Below, piece by piece: positions 19,158 to 28,452 of a stretch of 64,000 nt of DNA. A program made the translations under genes and the position numbers. The notes under the pieces were generated by a model. It saw nothing but the letters and a program-made list of their open reading frames with translations, was not told the DNA's origin and made no database searches. Location: contig NZ_CP049783.1 of the NCBI RefSeq assembly GCF_015710975.1, positions 3,701,501 through 3,765,500 on the forward strand, given 5' to 3'. The first letter of the stretch is position 1. Each line of letters starts with the position of its first letter. Source of the DNA: Paenibacillus polymyxa (GTDB taxonomy: Bacteria; Bacillota; Bacilli; Paenibacillales; Paenibacillaceae).

Positions 19158-19874
19158 ATGATGGGAAGAGCCCATTTAATTATTGGAACCGGGGTCTCCC
19201 TATCGGTATTAGCCTTAAGTGGATTCGAAGTGACTCCGGCTGCCGTGGCAGCCGCTGTGGTTGGTTCATTGCTGCCGGATATTGACGAGCCTAACTCCAT
19301 GCTTGTGAGCCGTGCGTTACCGAACAAAATGCTTAGGCTCATACAGCTTCTAATGATTGGGGCTGCGGGTTGGGTGTTTTTCACCCGTTTGGCTCCGCCA
19401 CCCTGGAATCTTGTTTTGGCTTTGCTGATGATCAGCGCTTCTTTTATGCCGTCACGGTCTATGCGTAAAGTTATCATTTTTTTAATTGGTATCGGCCTTG
19501 CCTGGTATGGGGAATCATATGCACCGTGGAATTATATCGCCGGGTGTCTGCTGATCATATGTACGCTTGTTCCGCACCGAGGATTGACGCATACGGTATA
19601 TGGGACAGTAGCATGGACCGCGCTGCTTTACGGCACGACACGTTTGCATGGCGACAGTATATGGCTGGCTGGAGGTATAGCGTACTTGCTACATTTATTG
19701 GCAGATTCCTTGACGAATAACGGAATTAAGCCTTTGCCGCCATTCAAATGGAAGCTAAGATTTAGATTAATGAGCACCGGAACCCGGAAGGGAGCAAAGG
19801 TAGAAAATATCTGTATCACCTTAACAGCTGTACTTGTAGTGATTGCTTTGCTTCGGTACAAGCATTTAATTTGA
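19158..19874 (+). CDS. YdjM-like membrane-bound metal-dependent hydrolase, 238 aa
   Basis: Start ATG 19158 is about 11 nt after AAGGA; in-frame ATGs at 19116 and 19146 are less well placed. The protein has five to six membrane helices. The family pattern is an early GRAHLIIG His, an Asp pair in GSLLPDIDEPNS, a central PHRGLTHT and a late LLHLLADSLTNNG, all candidate metal ligands. This is DUF457/YdjM; in E. coli the founding gene is SOS-controlled, but no enzyme activity is firmly assigned. The 18829-19157 stretch before it is AT-rich and holds no gene I can support, only a GATTGT/ACAATC inverted repeat near 19075. Confidence 0.85.
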   Translation: MMGRAHLIIGTGVSLSVLALSGFEVTPAAVAAAVVGSLLPDIDEPNSMLVSRALPNKMLRLIQLLMIGAAGWVFFTRLAPPPWNLVLALLMISASFMPSRSMRKVIIFLIGIGLAWYGESYAPWNYIAGCLLIICTLVPHRGLTHTVYGTVAWTALLYGTTRLHGDSIWLAGGIAYLLHLLADSLTNNGIKPLPPFKWKLRFRLMSTGTRKGAKVENICITLTAVLVVIALLRYKHLI

Positions 19875-19904
19875 GAACTTCTATTTTTTCTTCTATTAAA
19901 TTAA

Positions 19905-19943
19905 AAAACAGTCAAGCACACGTATGTGTCTTGACTGTTTTTT
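19905..19943. terminator. Bidirectional terminator
   Basis: The arms AACAGTCAAGCACAC (19907-19921) and GTGTCTTGACTGTT (19926-19939) pair almost fully, flanked by an A-run on the left and a T-run on the right. It separates two convergent genes. Confidence 0.92.
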
Positions 19944-19969
19944 TATAGATTCTTATTCTCTGTTACTTC

Positions 19970-21049
19970 TTAAGCTCGTTCAATAATGGTATTCAGTGTT
20001 GTGCGATCCAGATTTTGAACCAACTTAATGATCAGTTCCTTGGCCGCATCATAATCATCGGTGTGAATAATGGACGAGGAAGTGTGGATGTATCGTCCAC
20101 ATATGCCGATGACGGTAGATGGCACACCAATTCCGCTCAAGTGCACTTGACCAGCATCCGTTCCCCCAGTGGAGATAAAATATTGGTACTTAATTTTGTG
20201 AGTTTCCGCCATGTCCTGCACATACTCCACAATTCCGCGGTGTGTAATCATACCTGGATCAAAAACCCGCAACAGTGCGCCTTTACCAAGCTGTCCGTAT
20301 GCGTTCGGATCCCCACCCATATCGTTGGCAGCACTGCAATCCAGTGCAAAGAAAATATCCGGCTGAATCAGATTGGCAGCTGTGCGTGCACCGCGCAGTC
20401 CCACTTCCTCCTGAACCGTAGCTCCTGCATACAATGTATTTGGAAGCTGGTCCTTTTCCTTATGTAATGCCTCCAACAGCTCAATGGCCAGGCCAACACC
20501 ATATCGATTGTCCCATGCTTTAGCCATGATTTTTTTTGGATTCGCAAGTGGAGTGAAATCACAGATCGGAGCGATCGCCGTTCCGGGTACAATCCCCAGA
20601 TTTTGCGCCTCCTGTTTGCTGTCTACGCCGATATCCAGGTACATATGCTTGATGTCCATCGGTTTGCTGCGTTGCGCTTCATCAAGCAAATGTGGTGAGA
20701 CAGATCCAACTACACCAATGATTGGGCCATTTGGGGTCAATACTTGAAGACGTTGTGACATGATGGCTTGGCTCCACCAGCCTCCAACCGGCTGAAAACG
20801 AATCATTCCATTTTCCGTAATGCCATTCACAATAAAACCAACTTCATCCAGATGTCCTGCCACCATTACACGTGGGCCACTTTCTTGCCCGCGCAGTACA
20901 CCAAAAAGACTGCCCAAACGGTCCTGAACGATTTCATCCGTATAACCGGATATTCGTTCTTTAACCCATGCCCGCAGATCTCGCTCATGTCCAGAAATGG
21001 AAGGGAACTCTGTTAAGGTTTTAAACAATTCCAATGTTTTTGCTTCCAT
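19970..21049 (-). CDS. M42-family aminopeptidase (YsdC/FrvX-like), 359 aa
   Basis: ATG 21049 follows AAGGAGTG on the minus strand. It is a cobalt/zinc-dependent aminopeptidase of clan MH. Metal and catalytic landmarks in order: [10 protein letters not shown] (first His and the catalytic Asp), AKAWDNRYG (bridging Asp), [10 protein letters not shown] (catalytic Glu pair), FALDCS (Asp) and a late [11 protein letters not shown] segment (His). The length is normal for the family, which forms large tetrahedral dodecamers that trim peptides. It is a single gene, with the spoVA operon divergent to it. Confidence 0.93.
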   Translation of the reverse strand: MEAKTLELFKTLTEFPSISGHERDLRAWVKERISGYTDEIVQDRLGSLFGVLRGQESGPRVMVAGHLDEVGFIVNGITENGMIRFQPVGGWWSQAIMSQRLQVLTPNGPIIGVVGSVSPHLLDEAQRSKPMDIKHMYLDIGVDSKQEAQNLGIVPGTAIAPICDFTPLANPKKIMAKAWDNRYGVGLAIELLEALHKEKDQLPNTLYAGATVQEEVGLRGARTAANLIQPDIFFALDCSAANDMGGDPNAYGQLGKGALLRVFDPGMITHRGIVEYVQDMAETHKIKYQYFISTGGTDAGQVHLSGIGVPSTVIGICGRYIHTSSSIIHTDDYDAAKELIIKLVQNLDRTTLNTIIERA

Positions 21050-21139
21050 GATGTTATCTCACTCCTTATTAATTAACCAGTGGTCGTCATGTATTCAGTA
21101 TGAATGGATTTGTACGGAATGTCCACGATATCATTTTCC

Positions 21140-21171
21140 TGACATAACATTTCCCCAAAAAGCTCATAATG
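21140..21171 (+). promoter_or_regulatory. Candidate SigG promoter of spoVA operon
   Basis: TGACATA is followed after 18 nt by CATAATG (21165-21171), which fits the SigG -10 MATAMTA at six of seven positions. The -35 is a weaker match. spoVA is a known SigG target in Bacillus, which supports the reading. Confidence 0.4.
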
Positions 21172-21229
21172 TTAAGGAGCCAAGCAATCTGAACCGCCAA
21201 GCGCGGAACTTTTGAATAAGGGGTGGTGA

Positions 21230-21739
21230 ATGATGCCAGCTAAGTCAGGACAGCGCGGTTTTCGTACCAATTCGTCGCCGTTGTCCATAAATGAGAAAGA
21301 CTATCAAAGTGTTTCCCAAAAGCATGAACCTTCCAGAAAAGTATTTGCCAATTGTGTGCGTGCTTTTCTGGTTGGTGGCGTCATCTGTGTGATTGGGCAG
21401 GCGATTCAGGAAGCCTTTATGGCAGGGATGCATATTCCAGCCAAAGAAGCTGCGGCACCAACTGCATCCATGATGATCCTCTTGTCTGTTATATTAACCT
21501 GCATCGGGGTCTACGATAAGATTGCCCAATGGGCAGGAGCGGGAACCGCTGTACCCATCACAGGTTTTGCGAACTCAATGTGTTCAGCTGCATTGGAGTA
21601 TCGTTCCGAGGGATTGGTACTTGGAGTTGGTGCAAATATGTTCAAGCTGGCAGGCTCCGTTGTTGTATTTGGTGTTGTGGCCGCATTTATCGTGGGCGTT
21701 ATATACGCAATCCTCGGTGTGGGGGGCAATCACTTATGA
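21230..21739 (+). CDS. spoVAC: Stage V sporulation protein AC
   Basis: ATG 21230 follows AAGGGGTGG. The 169-aa protein has a hydrophilic N-terminus of about 45 residues and then four to five membrane helices. Typical landmarks are AFLVGGVICVIGQ, the central GVYDKIAQWAGAGTAVPITGFANSM and a hydrophobic Gly-rich end. In B. subtilis SpoVAC is a mechanosensitive-type channel in the spore inner membrane for dipicolinic acid movement. First gene of a three-gene operon made in the forespore, overlapping spoVAD by 4 nt. Confidence 0.97.
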   Translation: MMPAKSGQRGFRTNSSPLSINEKDYQSVSQKHEPSRKVFANCVRAFLVGGVICVIGQAIQEAFMAGMHIPAKEAAAPTASMMILLSVILTCIGVYDKIAQWAGAGTAVPITGFANSMCSAALEYRSEGLVLGVGANMFKLAGSVVVFGVVAAFIVGVIYAILGVGGNHL

Positions 21740-22758
21740 GAAGACAGGGAGGACAAACCTGGAAGTTCGAGTCGAGACCGCGCATCATTGGGAGTGCAAC
21801 TGTTGTAGGCCCGGATGAAGGAGAGGGACCGTTGTCCACAGATTTCGATTATATTTATGACAATATCGAAATAAACGAGAAAACATGGGAAAAAGCGGAA
21901 CGAAGATTAATTGAGCATTCTACAGAGCTTGCGTTAATTAATTCAAATTTAAACAAAGAGGAAGTGCAATTTTTCATAAGTGGTGATCTGATGAATCAGA
22001 TTATCAGCAGCTCATTTTCGGCTAGCAAGCTTGCTATTCCTTATTTAGGTGTTTTCGGAGCCTGCTCAACGTCGATGGAAAGCTTGGCTTTAGCAGCACT
22101 TATTGTGGATTCAGAGGCGGGCGACTACGTGATGGCGGGTACAACCAGCCATAACTGTACTGTGGAAAAACAATTCCGCTATCCTAATGAATACGGAGCA
22201 CAGAAGCCCCCCACAGCTCAGTATACTGTTACCGGTTCCGGTGCGGCCATTGTGGGACATGCGAAGTCAGGTACGGTGGTAGATTGTGCCACTATTGGGC
22301 GTGTAATGGATATGGGCATTAAAGATCCCTTTAATATGGGCGGGGCCATGGCTCCAGCGGCGGCGGACACGCTTTTGTCTCATTTTCGAGATACAGGCAG
22401 GGACCCAGGCTACTATGATCTTATTGTAACAGGGGATTTAGCCTCCGTAGGGCTGCCGATTGCCAAGGAGCTGCTTAAAAAAGATGGATTCGATATGAAT
22501 CAAACGGAATTTAATGATTGCGGTTTACTGATTTACGACATCAATAAGCAAAAGAAGGTCATTGCAGGTGGAAGTGGTTGCGGATGCTCAGCTGTTGTAA
22601 CCTATGGACATCTGTTAAAGCGGATCGAAAAGGGAGAACTACAAAAGGTGCTGGTCGTGGCGACCGGAGCGTTATTGTCTCCTTTGACTACACAGCAGGG
22701 TGAAAGCATTCCATGTGTTGCACATGCTGTAGCTTTTGAAGCGGGAGGAAAAGTATGA
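21736..22758 (+). CDS. spoVAD: Stage V sporulation protein AD
   Basis: The start is ATG 21736, overlapping the spoVAC stop (ATGA), giving 340 aa, the family length. SpoVAD has a thiolase/ketoacyl-synthase-like fold but acts as the dipicolinic-acid-binding protein of the SpoVA channel. Landmarks: LGVFGACSTSMES (thiolase-type Cys loop), AGTTSHNCTVEKQFRYPNEYG, TGSGAAIVG, VTGDLASVGL and FNDCGLLIYD. Conserved Gly-rich GGSGCGCSA near the end is also as in the family. Confidence 0.97.
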   Translation: MRRQGGQTWKFESRPRIIGSATVVGPDEGEGPLSTDFDYIYDNIEINEKTWEKAERRLIEHSTELALINSNLNKEEVQFFISGDLMNQIISSSFSASKLAIPYLGVFGACSTSMESLALAALIVDSEAGDYVMAGTTSHNCTVEKQFRYPNEYGAQKPPTAQYTVTGSGAAIVGHAKSGTVVDCATIGRVMDMGIKDPFNMGGAMAPAAADTLLSHFRDTGRDPGYYDLIVTGDLASVGLPIAKELLKKDGFDMNQTEFNDCGLLIYDINKQKKVIAGGSGCGCSAVVTYGHLLKRIEKGELQKVLVVATGALLSPLTTQQGESIPCVAHAVAFEAGGKV

Positions 22759-23111
22759 TATTTCTATGGGCTTTTTTAGTGGGCGGTGCCATTTGTGTCG
22801 TGGGTCAGTTGATGATGGATGTAATCAAATTGACCCCGGCACACACAATGAGTACGTTGGTGGTAGCAGGTGCAATTGCCGACGCTGTCGGAATATATGA
22901 TCCCCTTATCAAATTTGCTGGAGCGGGTGCGACGATTCCAATTACCAGCTTTGGTAACTCACTCGTACATGGGGCACTAACCGAATTGGAAAAGGACGGA
23001 TGGCTTGGTGTTATTACAGGGATCTTTAGTCTGACAAGCGCAGGGATTTCCTCGGCGATTATTTTCTCTTTTCTGGCATGCTTGTTTGTTCGTCCAAAAG
23101 GAAGCATATAA
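22755..23111 (+). CDS. spoVAE: Stage V sporulation protein AE (AEb type)
   Basis: ATG 22755 overlaps the spoVAD stop by 4 nt. The 118-aa protein is a small membrane protein with four helices, homologous to SpoVAC in its FLVGGAICVVGQ and DPLIKFAGAGATIPITSFGNSL segments. It belongs to the dipicolinic acid channel of the spore inner membrane. The operon stops here: spoVAA, AB and AF are absent from this locus. Confidence 0.96.
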   Translation: MIFLWAFLVGGAICVVGQLMMDVIKLTPAHTMSTLVVAGAIADAVGIYDPLIKFAGAGATIPITSFGNSLVHGALTELEKDGWLGVITGIFSLTSAGISSAIIFSFLACLFVRPKGSI

Positions 23112-23159
23112 AGCAGGGTGCTTTAAATAGGATAAAAAGTAAAATAAATTGTATACGTG

Positions 23160-23192
23160 AACCCTTCGGATTTGATAACCGAAGGGTTTTTG
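23160..23192 (+). terminator. Terminator of spoVA operon
   Basis: AACCCTTCGG (23160-23169) pairs with CCGAAGGGTT (23179-23188), followed by TTT. Confidence 0.9.
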
Positions 23193-23326
23193 ACTGTTCC
23201 AAAAAATATGTACCTATAAGAGAAGATGGAGCTTGAATAATATGGGCAAGGAGTTAAGTGTACTCTATGTCCACCTTCATGTACAATAATAGGAAACATG
23301 TTGCTATCTAGGAGGTTTACAGAGTT

Positions 23327-24286
23327 ATGCCCGTGCGTCAAGAATCTGTGCAGATTGTATCTGCAATCCGTTCTAATCTGGAATCATGCATATTAGGGAA
23401 ATCCTTTGAAATAAAATTATTGCTTACGGCTATGCTGGCGGGTGGACACATTCTGATCGAAGACGTTCCGGGTACGGGGAAAACGCAAATGATCAAGGCT
23501 CTTGCAAAATCCATGCGTGGTGATTATCGCCGTGTTCAATGTAATCCTGATATTCTACCGAGTGATATTACAGGGGTATCTATATTTCATCCACGGGACG
23601 AGCGTTTTTATTTCCGTCCGGGTCCGGTTATGACTAACATTTTGCTGGCAGACGAAATTAACCGAGCGACGACGAAAACCCAGTCAGCTCTGCTGGAGGT
23701 TATGGAGGAACGAAGTGTGACGGTGGATGGGGACACTCATATGTTGCCTCATCCTTTTATGTTGTGTGCCACTCAAAATCCAATTGATTTTGAAGGCACT
23801 TATATGCTGCCGGAAGCACAATTAGATCGTTTTATGCTCAAAATCAGCCTGGGCTATCCTGATTTGGAGACAGAGCGCAACATGCTGCTTCATCATCAGA
23901 CGGGCCAGCCAGCAGATCGTCTGGAGGCTGTAGCGCATATGGAACAGATTGCTGACATCCAGCAGGAAATCAGAGATATCTATATGGACGAAGCGGTGAC
24001 GTCCTATTTACTCGATATCGTGCGTGCGACAAGAGAACATCCATCTGTGCTACTGGGAGCTAGTCCACGGGCCGCACTTGCTTTTGTCATGGCTGCCAAG
24101 GCATTCGCTTTTCAGGATAACCGTGACTATGTGTTGCCTGATGATGTGAAGGCGCTGGCACCTTATGTACTGACGCATCGTTTGCTGCTGCGTCCCGAAG
24201 CACGCCTCGATAGCTCCAACGCCCAGTCCGTGTTGCAGTCCGTGCTCCGACAGGTTCATGTACCCGTACGAATGGAGCGTTCTTAA
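23327..24286 (+). CDS. MoxR-family AAA+ ATPase, 319 aa
   Basis: ATG 23327 is 11 nt after AGGAGG. The AAA_3 core shows the Walker A GTGKTQMIKAL (P-loop from VPGTGKT, about residue 48), Walker B LLADEINRA, sensor 1 ATQNPIDFEGTY and the C-terminal lid ending with sensor 2 near GASPRAAL. MoxR proteins are chaperone-like ATPases that mature or activate partner complexes, often with von Willebrand A or DUF58 partners. Here it heads a three-gene cassette with DUF58 and transglutaminase-like proteins, the same order as B. subtilis yeaC-yeaD-yebA. Confidence 0.95.
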   Translation: MPVRQESVQIVSAIRSNLESCILGKSFEIKLLLTAMLAGGHILIEDVPGTGKTQMIKALAKSMRGDYRRVQCNPDILPSDITGVSIFHPRDERFYFRPGPVMTNILLADEINRATTKTQSALLEVMEERSVTVDGDTHMLPHPFMLCATQNPIDFEGTYMLPEAQLDRFMLKISLGYPDLETERNMLLHHQTGQPADRLEAVAHMEQIADIQQEIRDIYMDEAVTSYLLDIVRATREHPSVLLGASPRAALAFVMAAKAFAFQDNRDYVLPDDVKALAPYVLTHRLLLRPEARLDSSNAQSVLQSVLRQVHVPVRMERS

Positions 24287-24289
24287 GGA

Positions 24290-25537
24290 ATGAACATGGT
24301 CAAAAGGAAGCGCAGGCTTCCCCGGCTATCAAGTCGCATCTGGCTTATGCTATGTATATGGGTAGTGTGCCTGCTTTATTTGTTGTTTCAGGGTGGAAAG
24401 ACATCGGTCATGCTGTTTTCTATGGTTACGTTGTTAATCGTTTATTTATGGATGGTTGGTCTGAGTGGAGTTCGTCGCGTCCAGGGCCATCGTCAGCTTT
24501 CGCAAGGCTCGGAGTTTGGCGAGCTGCTGCATGCGGGAGATCAGGTACACGTAAAGCTCAGTCTGAGCATTCCTGGCTTTCTTCCGTTACCCTATGTCAT
24601 TGTTCGCGAGGTGCTCAAGCGACATACGGGGGAATCCTGGTCGTTTGAAGACAGTGTTATCCCTAGTATGAAAGGTGGCGGCCAGCTTACATTTCAAACC
24701 CCTGCTTTAGAACGAGGAAGCTACTATTTTGAGGAAACCGAATGTGTGAGTGAGGACATCTTTGGCCTGTTGGAGCACAAGGGCAGGTTGAATGCACGCG
24801 GTGAATTTCGGGTGCTTCCTCGCACGGCATTCATTCCATATTGGCAGATCAATGATCGCCGCTCAAGGATGTCTGGACCGCAGACCGTTCAAACTCGAAC
24901 GCGCCGTGAAACGACACAAATCAACGGTGTACGAGATTATGTATATGGAGATCGGTTTTCACGTATCCACTGGAATGCGACGGCTCGCACAGGTAGTTGG
25001 AAATCGAAGGAATTTGAGCATGAGACGGTTCCCAAAACGATGCTCGTGCTCGACGTACAAACAAAGCATTATGTAAACGCCGACCAGTTTGAGCTAGCTG
25101 TATCTTCTACCGCTTCATTGCTGGAATATGGTGGACGGGAGCGGATGGGAGTCGGACTGTGTACAGCTGGAGGGAAGGGGACTGTTTTTCAGCCAAGTGA
25201 GCAGATGATGGAACGACAACGAATGATGCATCACTTGGTAGACATCCACACCACTTCGCAAGGCAGCTTGATGACTGCTGTAGAAAGCTGTGTGCGCCAG
25301 TTTCCGAAAGGCTGTTATTTTATACTGATTAGTCCGCTGAAGGATCATCAGGCGCTGGAACTTCTTCGCTGGGCCGATACCCGGGGGATGACTCCGTGCC
25401 ATGTCTATATCGGCGAAGGCTCTGCCGAGGGAGAAGCTGAAAAGTGGATGAGTATGCTTCGTGCAAGGGGAATTAAGGGCTACGATGTTGAGAGCCTCGA
25501 AGAGCTCCCGGCTGTAATGGGGGGAGGGACACAATGA
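24290..25537 (+). CDS. DUF58 protein, 415 aa
   Basis: ATG 24290 sits directly after TAAGGA; ATG 24296 (two codons on) is better spaced and may be the real start. Two membrane helices near residues 18-60 are followed by a cytoplasmic domain. The DUF58 signature is the INGVRDYVYGDRFSRIHWNA segment at about 208-227, and the C-terminal half is VWA-like. The partner is the MoxR ATPase 3 nt upstream; such pairs are thought to act in envelope or surface-protein maturation. The stop overlaps the next start. Confidence 0.93.
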   Translation: MNMVKRKRRLPRLSSRIWLMLCIWVVCLLYLLFQGGKTSVMLFSMVTLLIVYLWMVGLSGVRRVQGHRQLSQGSEFGELLHAGDQVHVKLSLSIPGFLPLPYVIVREVLKRHTGESWSFEDSVIPSMKGGGQLTFQTPALERGSYYFEETECVSEDIFGLLEHKGRLNARGEFRVLPRTAFIPYWQINDRRSRMSGPQTVQTRTRRETTQINGVRDYVYGDRFSRIHWNATARTGSWKSKEFEHETVPKTMLVLDVQTKHYVNADQFELAVSSTASLLEYGGRERMGVGLCTAGGKGTVFQPSEQMMERQRMMHHLVDIHTTSQGSLMTAVESCVRQFPKGCYFILISPLKDHQALELLRWADTRGMTPCHVYIGEGSAEGEAEKWMSMLRARGIKGYDVESLEELPAVMGGGTQ

Positions 25538-27780
25538 AAAGCTGGTTACAATCGTTAAAGAGCTCCTGGGCTCCCACTTTTACGTTCTTGTGGATTATTA
25601 TTATTGCTATGCAATGGGTGTCTTTTGCTTCTGAATTATGGCTGGAAGAGACGAGGGCACTTGTACTGATGACCATTACAATGCTGGCGCTGGTGAAGAT
25701 TTTACTACCATTTCGTCCATGGATTGAATTTGTCGTTAAGGCGGTAACGCTGTTCTTTATTTTGTATCGGACATTAGTGTCTTACTCCATCATTATCCCC
25801 TTTGGCGGGGCAGCCAATCGTCTGGATCAGTTTATATCTAATATGTCTCCTTATGTTTGGTTTTCCCTCATTGCTTGGCTAGTCATTGAAATGGTGCCGC
25901 TCATCGTTACCACGAAGCAGCGGATTCTAGTTTTTGTGGGCATCAACGTTGCAGCTCTGGCGGTGCTTGATTCCTTCACACCAACTGTGCTGTGGGAGGA
26001 GGTTGCCTGGATCGTCTTTGCTGGTATGGGATGGCTAGTGACACAGCATCTGCAGCATTTTCGTCAGCATTATCCTCAAGGATGGAAGCATATTCGGCGT
26101 TATCCGTATAAAATTGCGGCCAATATTGCTGTCATTTTTGCGCTTATAATTATGGCGGGTGTGAATATGCCCGAGGTACAGCCAGCTTTGACGGACCCCT
26201 ATACAGCGTGGACCCAGCGCATTAGCTCAACCACCGCAGGAACCACCAATGGATCTGGGGCACTGAATCAGCGCATGAACACCGCATCTGGTTATAGTCG
26301 CCAGGATAATCGATTGGGTGGAGGTTTTAATTTTGATTATTCGCCTGTCATGACCATCACAACTAATCAGCGAAGCTATTGGCGAGGAGAAACGAAACGA
26401 ACCTATTCCGGTACAGGTTGGGTTGACGTGGGCAACGATGATCCAGCACCAAATGAGGTGTCGATGACCGCAGAGCTTGAAAACGCACAAGAAACGAGAC
26501 ACTCTACTGAGCAGGTCGTGCAGACCGTTACCATGCAAAATGATCAGAGCTATCCCGTTCTGTTTGGCGCCTATTCGGTGCATCGTGTTCAATCGGTGGA
26601 CAGAGATTCACGGGCAAACGGGTTGCGTTGGAATCCGGAACAGGCAGAACTGCTTTGGAATCCAGCCTCTCGAAGAACTGCTTATCCTAAAACGTATACT
26701 TTGGTATCGCATGTTCCAGTGATCCCTGAGAAAGAGCTGCGTAGAAAAAGTTTTAATGAGTTGTATGGAAAAAATAAACAGGAAGCCTACTTACAAATTC
26801 CAGAGGAATTGCCGCAGCGGGTTCGTGATTTGGCTCGCAATGTAACGGCGACGGCCAAAACGCCGTATGAAAAAGTCGGATTGCTACAGCAGTATCTACA
26901 GCAAAATTACGCATATACGAACAATCCGGATCTCTCACGGAAAAGAAGCAGGGATTTCGTGGATGCCTTTCTGTTTGAGATTCGGGAGGGCTATTGCGAT
27001 TATTATTCCACTTCATTAGTCATGATGGCTCGCTCCGTTGGGGTTCCAGCCCGTTGGGTCAAAGGGTATGCTCCTGGCCAGCAGACGTTTTCAGATGATG
27101 CAACCACGGGCGATGGTGACGAAAACATGTCCTCTTATTCCGTGACAAACGCGGACGCTCATTCCTGGGCAGAGGTATATTTAGGCGAATATGGCTGGGT
27201 TCCGATAGAAGCTACGCCTGGCTTTGATATGCCGTTACTTACAGAGCAGGAGGATTCAAAGACTCCAGACGCCCCAGAGGTCAAGGATCAGCCAGAATCA
27301 GAGCAGCCTGAGCAGACTCCGCAGATAGATCCAGGGGAAGGCTTAGAGATTCATCCTGTAATTATAGGCTCTGCTGCTGCCATTATCCTATTGTGGGCTG
27401 CTTATATCATCTGGCGTAACCGAGCAGATATTCACTTTTACCTGCTGCGTTTACGCACAGGTAAACCGCTGACCCCAGATGAAAAAGTGGTCGTCGAAAC
27501 GGAACACTGGTTACGGTACATGCGAAGGAAAGGCTATGTCCGCGCAAGCCATGAGACACTGAGGGAATCAGTCGACAGATGGTCACAAGAAGCACCGGAG
27601 CGCGCTGTGATTTTACATCAGTTGCTAGGACGCTTTGAACAAGCGCGTTATAGTCCTTCGTCGGTAACCGCTGAGGATTGGCGCAGTGTTCGCCAGCAAG
27701 CTTCCCTGTTGCAAAAAGAACCATGGATAAAACGATGGGCTGGGCGAAGAGCCAAGTCTGACCAGAAAGATGAAGGCTAG
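25534..27780 (+). CDS. TgpA-like membrane transglutaminase, 748 aa
   Basis: ATG 25534 overlaps the DUF58 stop. The N-terminus has about five to six membrane helices (residues 15-215), then a large extracytoplasmic region with a transglutaminase-like core. The catalytic triad is visible as Cys in REGYCDYYST (about 488), His in NADAHSWAEVY (about 541) and an acidic residue in WVPIEATPGF (about 557; Glu where many have Asp). A further helix at about 610-630 leads to a cytoplasmic DUF4129 tail. The target is unknown; wall protein or peptide crosslinking or cleavage has been suggested for the family. Confidence 0.93.
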   Translation: MKSWLQSLKSSWAPTFTFLWIIIIAMQWVSFASELWLEETRALVLMTITMLALVKILLPFRPWIEFVVKAVTLFFILYRTLVSYSIIIPFGGAANRLDQFISNMSPYVWFSLIAWLVIEMVPLIVTTKQRILVFVGINVAALAVLDSFTPTVLWEEVAWIVFAGMGWLVTQHLQHFRQHYPQGWKHIRRYPYKIAANIAVIFALIIMAGVNMPEVQPALTDPYTAWTQRISSTTAGTTNGSGALNQRMNTASGYSRQDNRLGGGFNFDYSPVMTITTNQRSYWRGETKRTYSGTGWVDVGNDDPAPNEVSMTAELENAQETRHSTEQVVQTVTMQNDQSYPVLFGAYSVHRVQSVDRDSRANGLRWNPEQAELLWNPASRRTAYPKTYTLVSHVPVIPEKELRRKSFNELYGKNKQEAYLQIPEELPQRVRDLARNVTATAKTPYEKVGLLQQYLQQNYAYTNNPDLSRKRSRDFVDAFLFEIREGYCDYYSTSLVMMARSVGVPARWVKGYAPGQQTFSDDATTGDGDENMSSYSVTNADAHSWAEVYLGEYGWVPIEATPGFDMPLLTEQEDSKTPDAPEVKDQPESEQPEQTPQIDPGEGLEIHPVIIGSAAAIILLWAAYIIWRNRADIHFYLLRLRTGKPLTPDEKVVVETEHWLRYMRRKGYVRASHETLRESVDRWSQEAPERAVILHQLLGRFEQARYSPSSVTAEDWRSVRQQASLLQKEPWIKRWAGRRAKSDQKDEG

Positions 27781-27829
27781 TCATTTTTACTAGGTTTGGT
27801 GTCGCAATTTTTAATCTTAATCTATATGT

Positions 27830-27872
27830 TTAGTAAAAAGCTGTCCGTTTGTTGCGGATAGCTTTTTACTAA
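27830..27872 (+). terminator. Terminator of MoxR cassette
   Basis: TTAGTAAAAAGCTGTCCG (27830-27847) pairs with CGGATAGCTTTTTACTAA (27855-27872). The long AT-rich lower stem contains the T-run. Confidence 0.85.
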
Positions 27873-27921
27873 GCCATAGTAATATGGTATAGTTTGTCGT
27901 ATGAAACTGAGGTGACCGACG

Positions 27922-28452
27922 TTGTTTGAAATGCTGATGCCCAAATTACGGGTGAATACCGTCTTTGATATTGATCTTGAAGGCTTGTATGCTCAAGGAT
28001 ATCGCGGCATTATTACGGATCTGGATAACACGCTGGTCGGTGCAAAAGCGCCGAACGCAACTCCCGAGCTGGTGGCCTGGTTTGAAAAGGTCAAACAGGC
28101 GGGTTTTAAGCTTGTCATCGTGTCTAATAACAATATGGACCGTGTATCCGTGTTTGCTACGCCTTTGGACATTGAATTTATACATGCCGCCCGGAAGCCA
28201 TCCAACTCGTCCTTTCGTAGAGCCATTCGTATGATGGGGCTTACTCCGGAAGAGACTATTATGGTCGGGGATCAAATGTTGACGGACGTATTGGGAGGCA
28301 ACCGAATGGGTTTGCATACCGTTTTGGTGCTGCCGATATCCATTCATGATGAAGGAGTCATGACCCGATTTAATCGACGGTTGGAGCGAATCGCGCTCAC
28401 AAGGTTACGTAAGAAAGGCTTATGGCTTGAGGAGGAAAAGAAGAATGACTGA
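27922..28452 (+). CDS. yqeG: YqeG family HAD IIIA phosphatase, 176 aa
   Basis: TTG 27922 lies 6 nt after GAGGTGA. HAD motif I is present as ITDLDNTLVG (about residues 32-41), motif II as VIVSNN, and motif III/IV as ARKPSN...MVGDQMLTDVLGGN. It is close to a PGP phosphatase-type HAD, and the substrate in Bacilli is not firmly settled. First gene of the yqeG-yqeM operon linked with ribosome assembly and metabolism. Its stop overlaps the yqeH start by 8 nt. Confidence 0.95.
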   Translation: MFEMLMPKLRVNTVFDIDLEGLYAQGYRGIITDLDNTLVGAKAPNATPELVAWFEKVKQAGFKLVIVSNNNMDRVSVFATPLDIEFIHAARKPSNSSFRRAIRMMGLTPEETIMVGDQMLTDVLGGNRMGLHTVLVLPISIHDEGVMTRFNRRLERIALTRLRKKGLWLEEEKKND

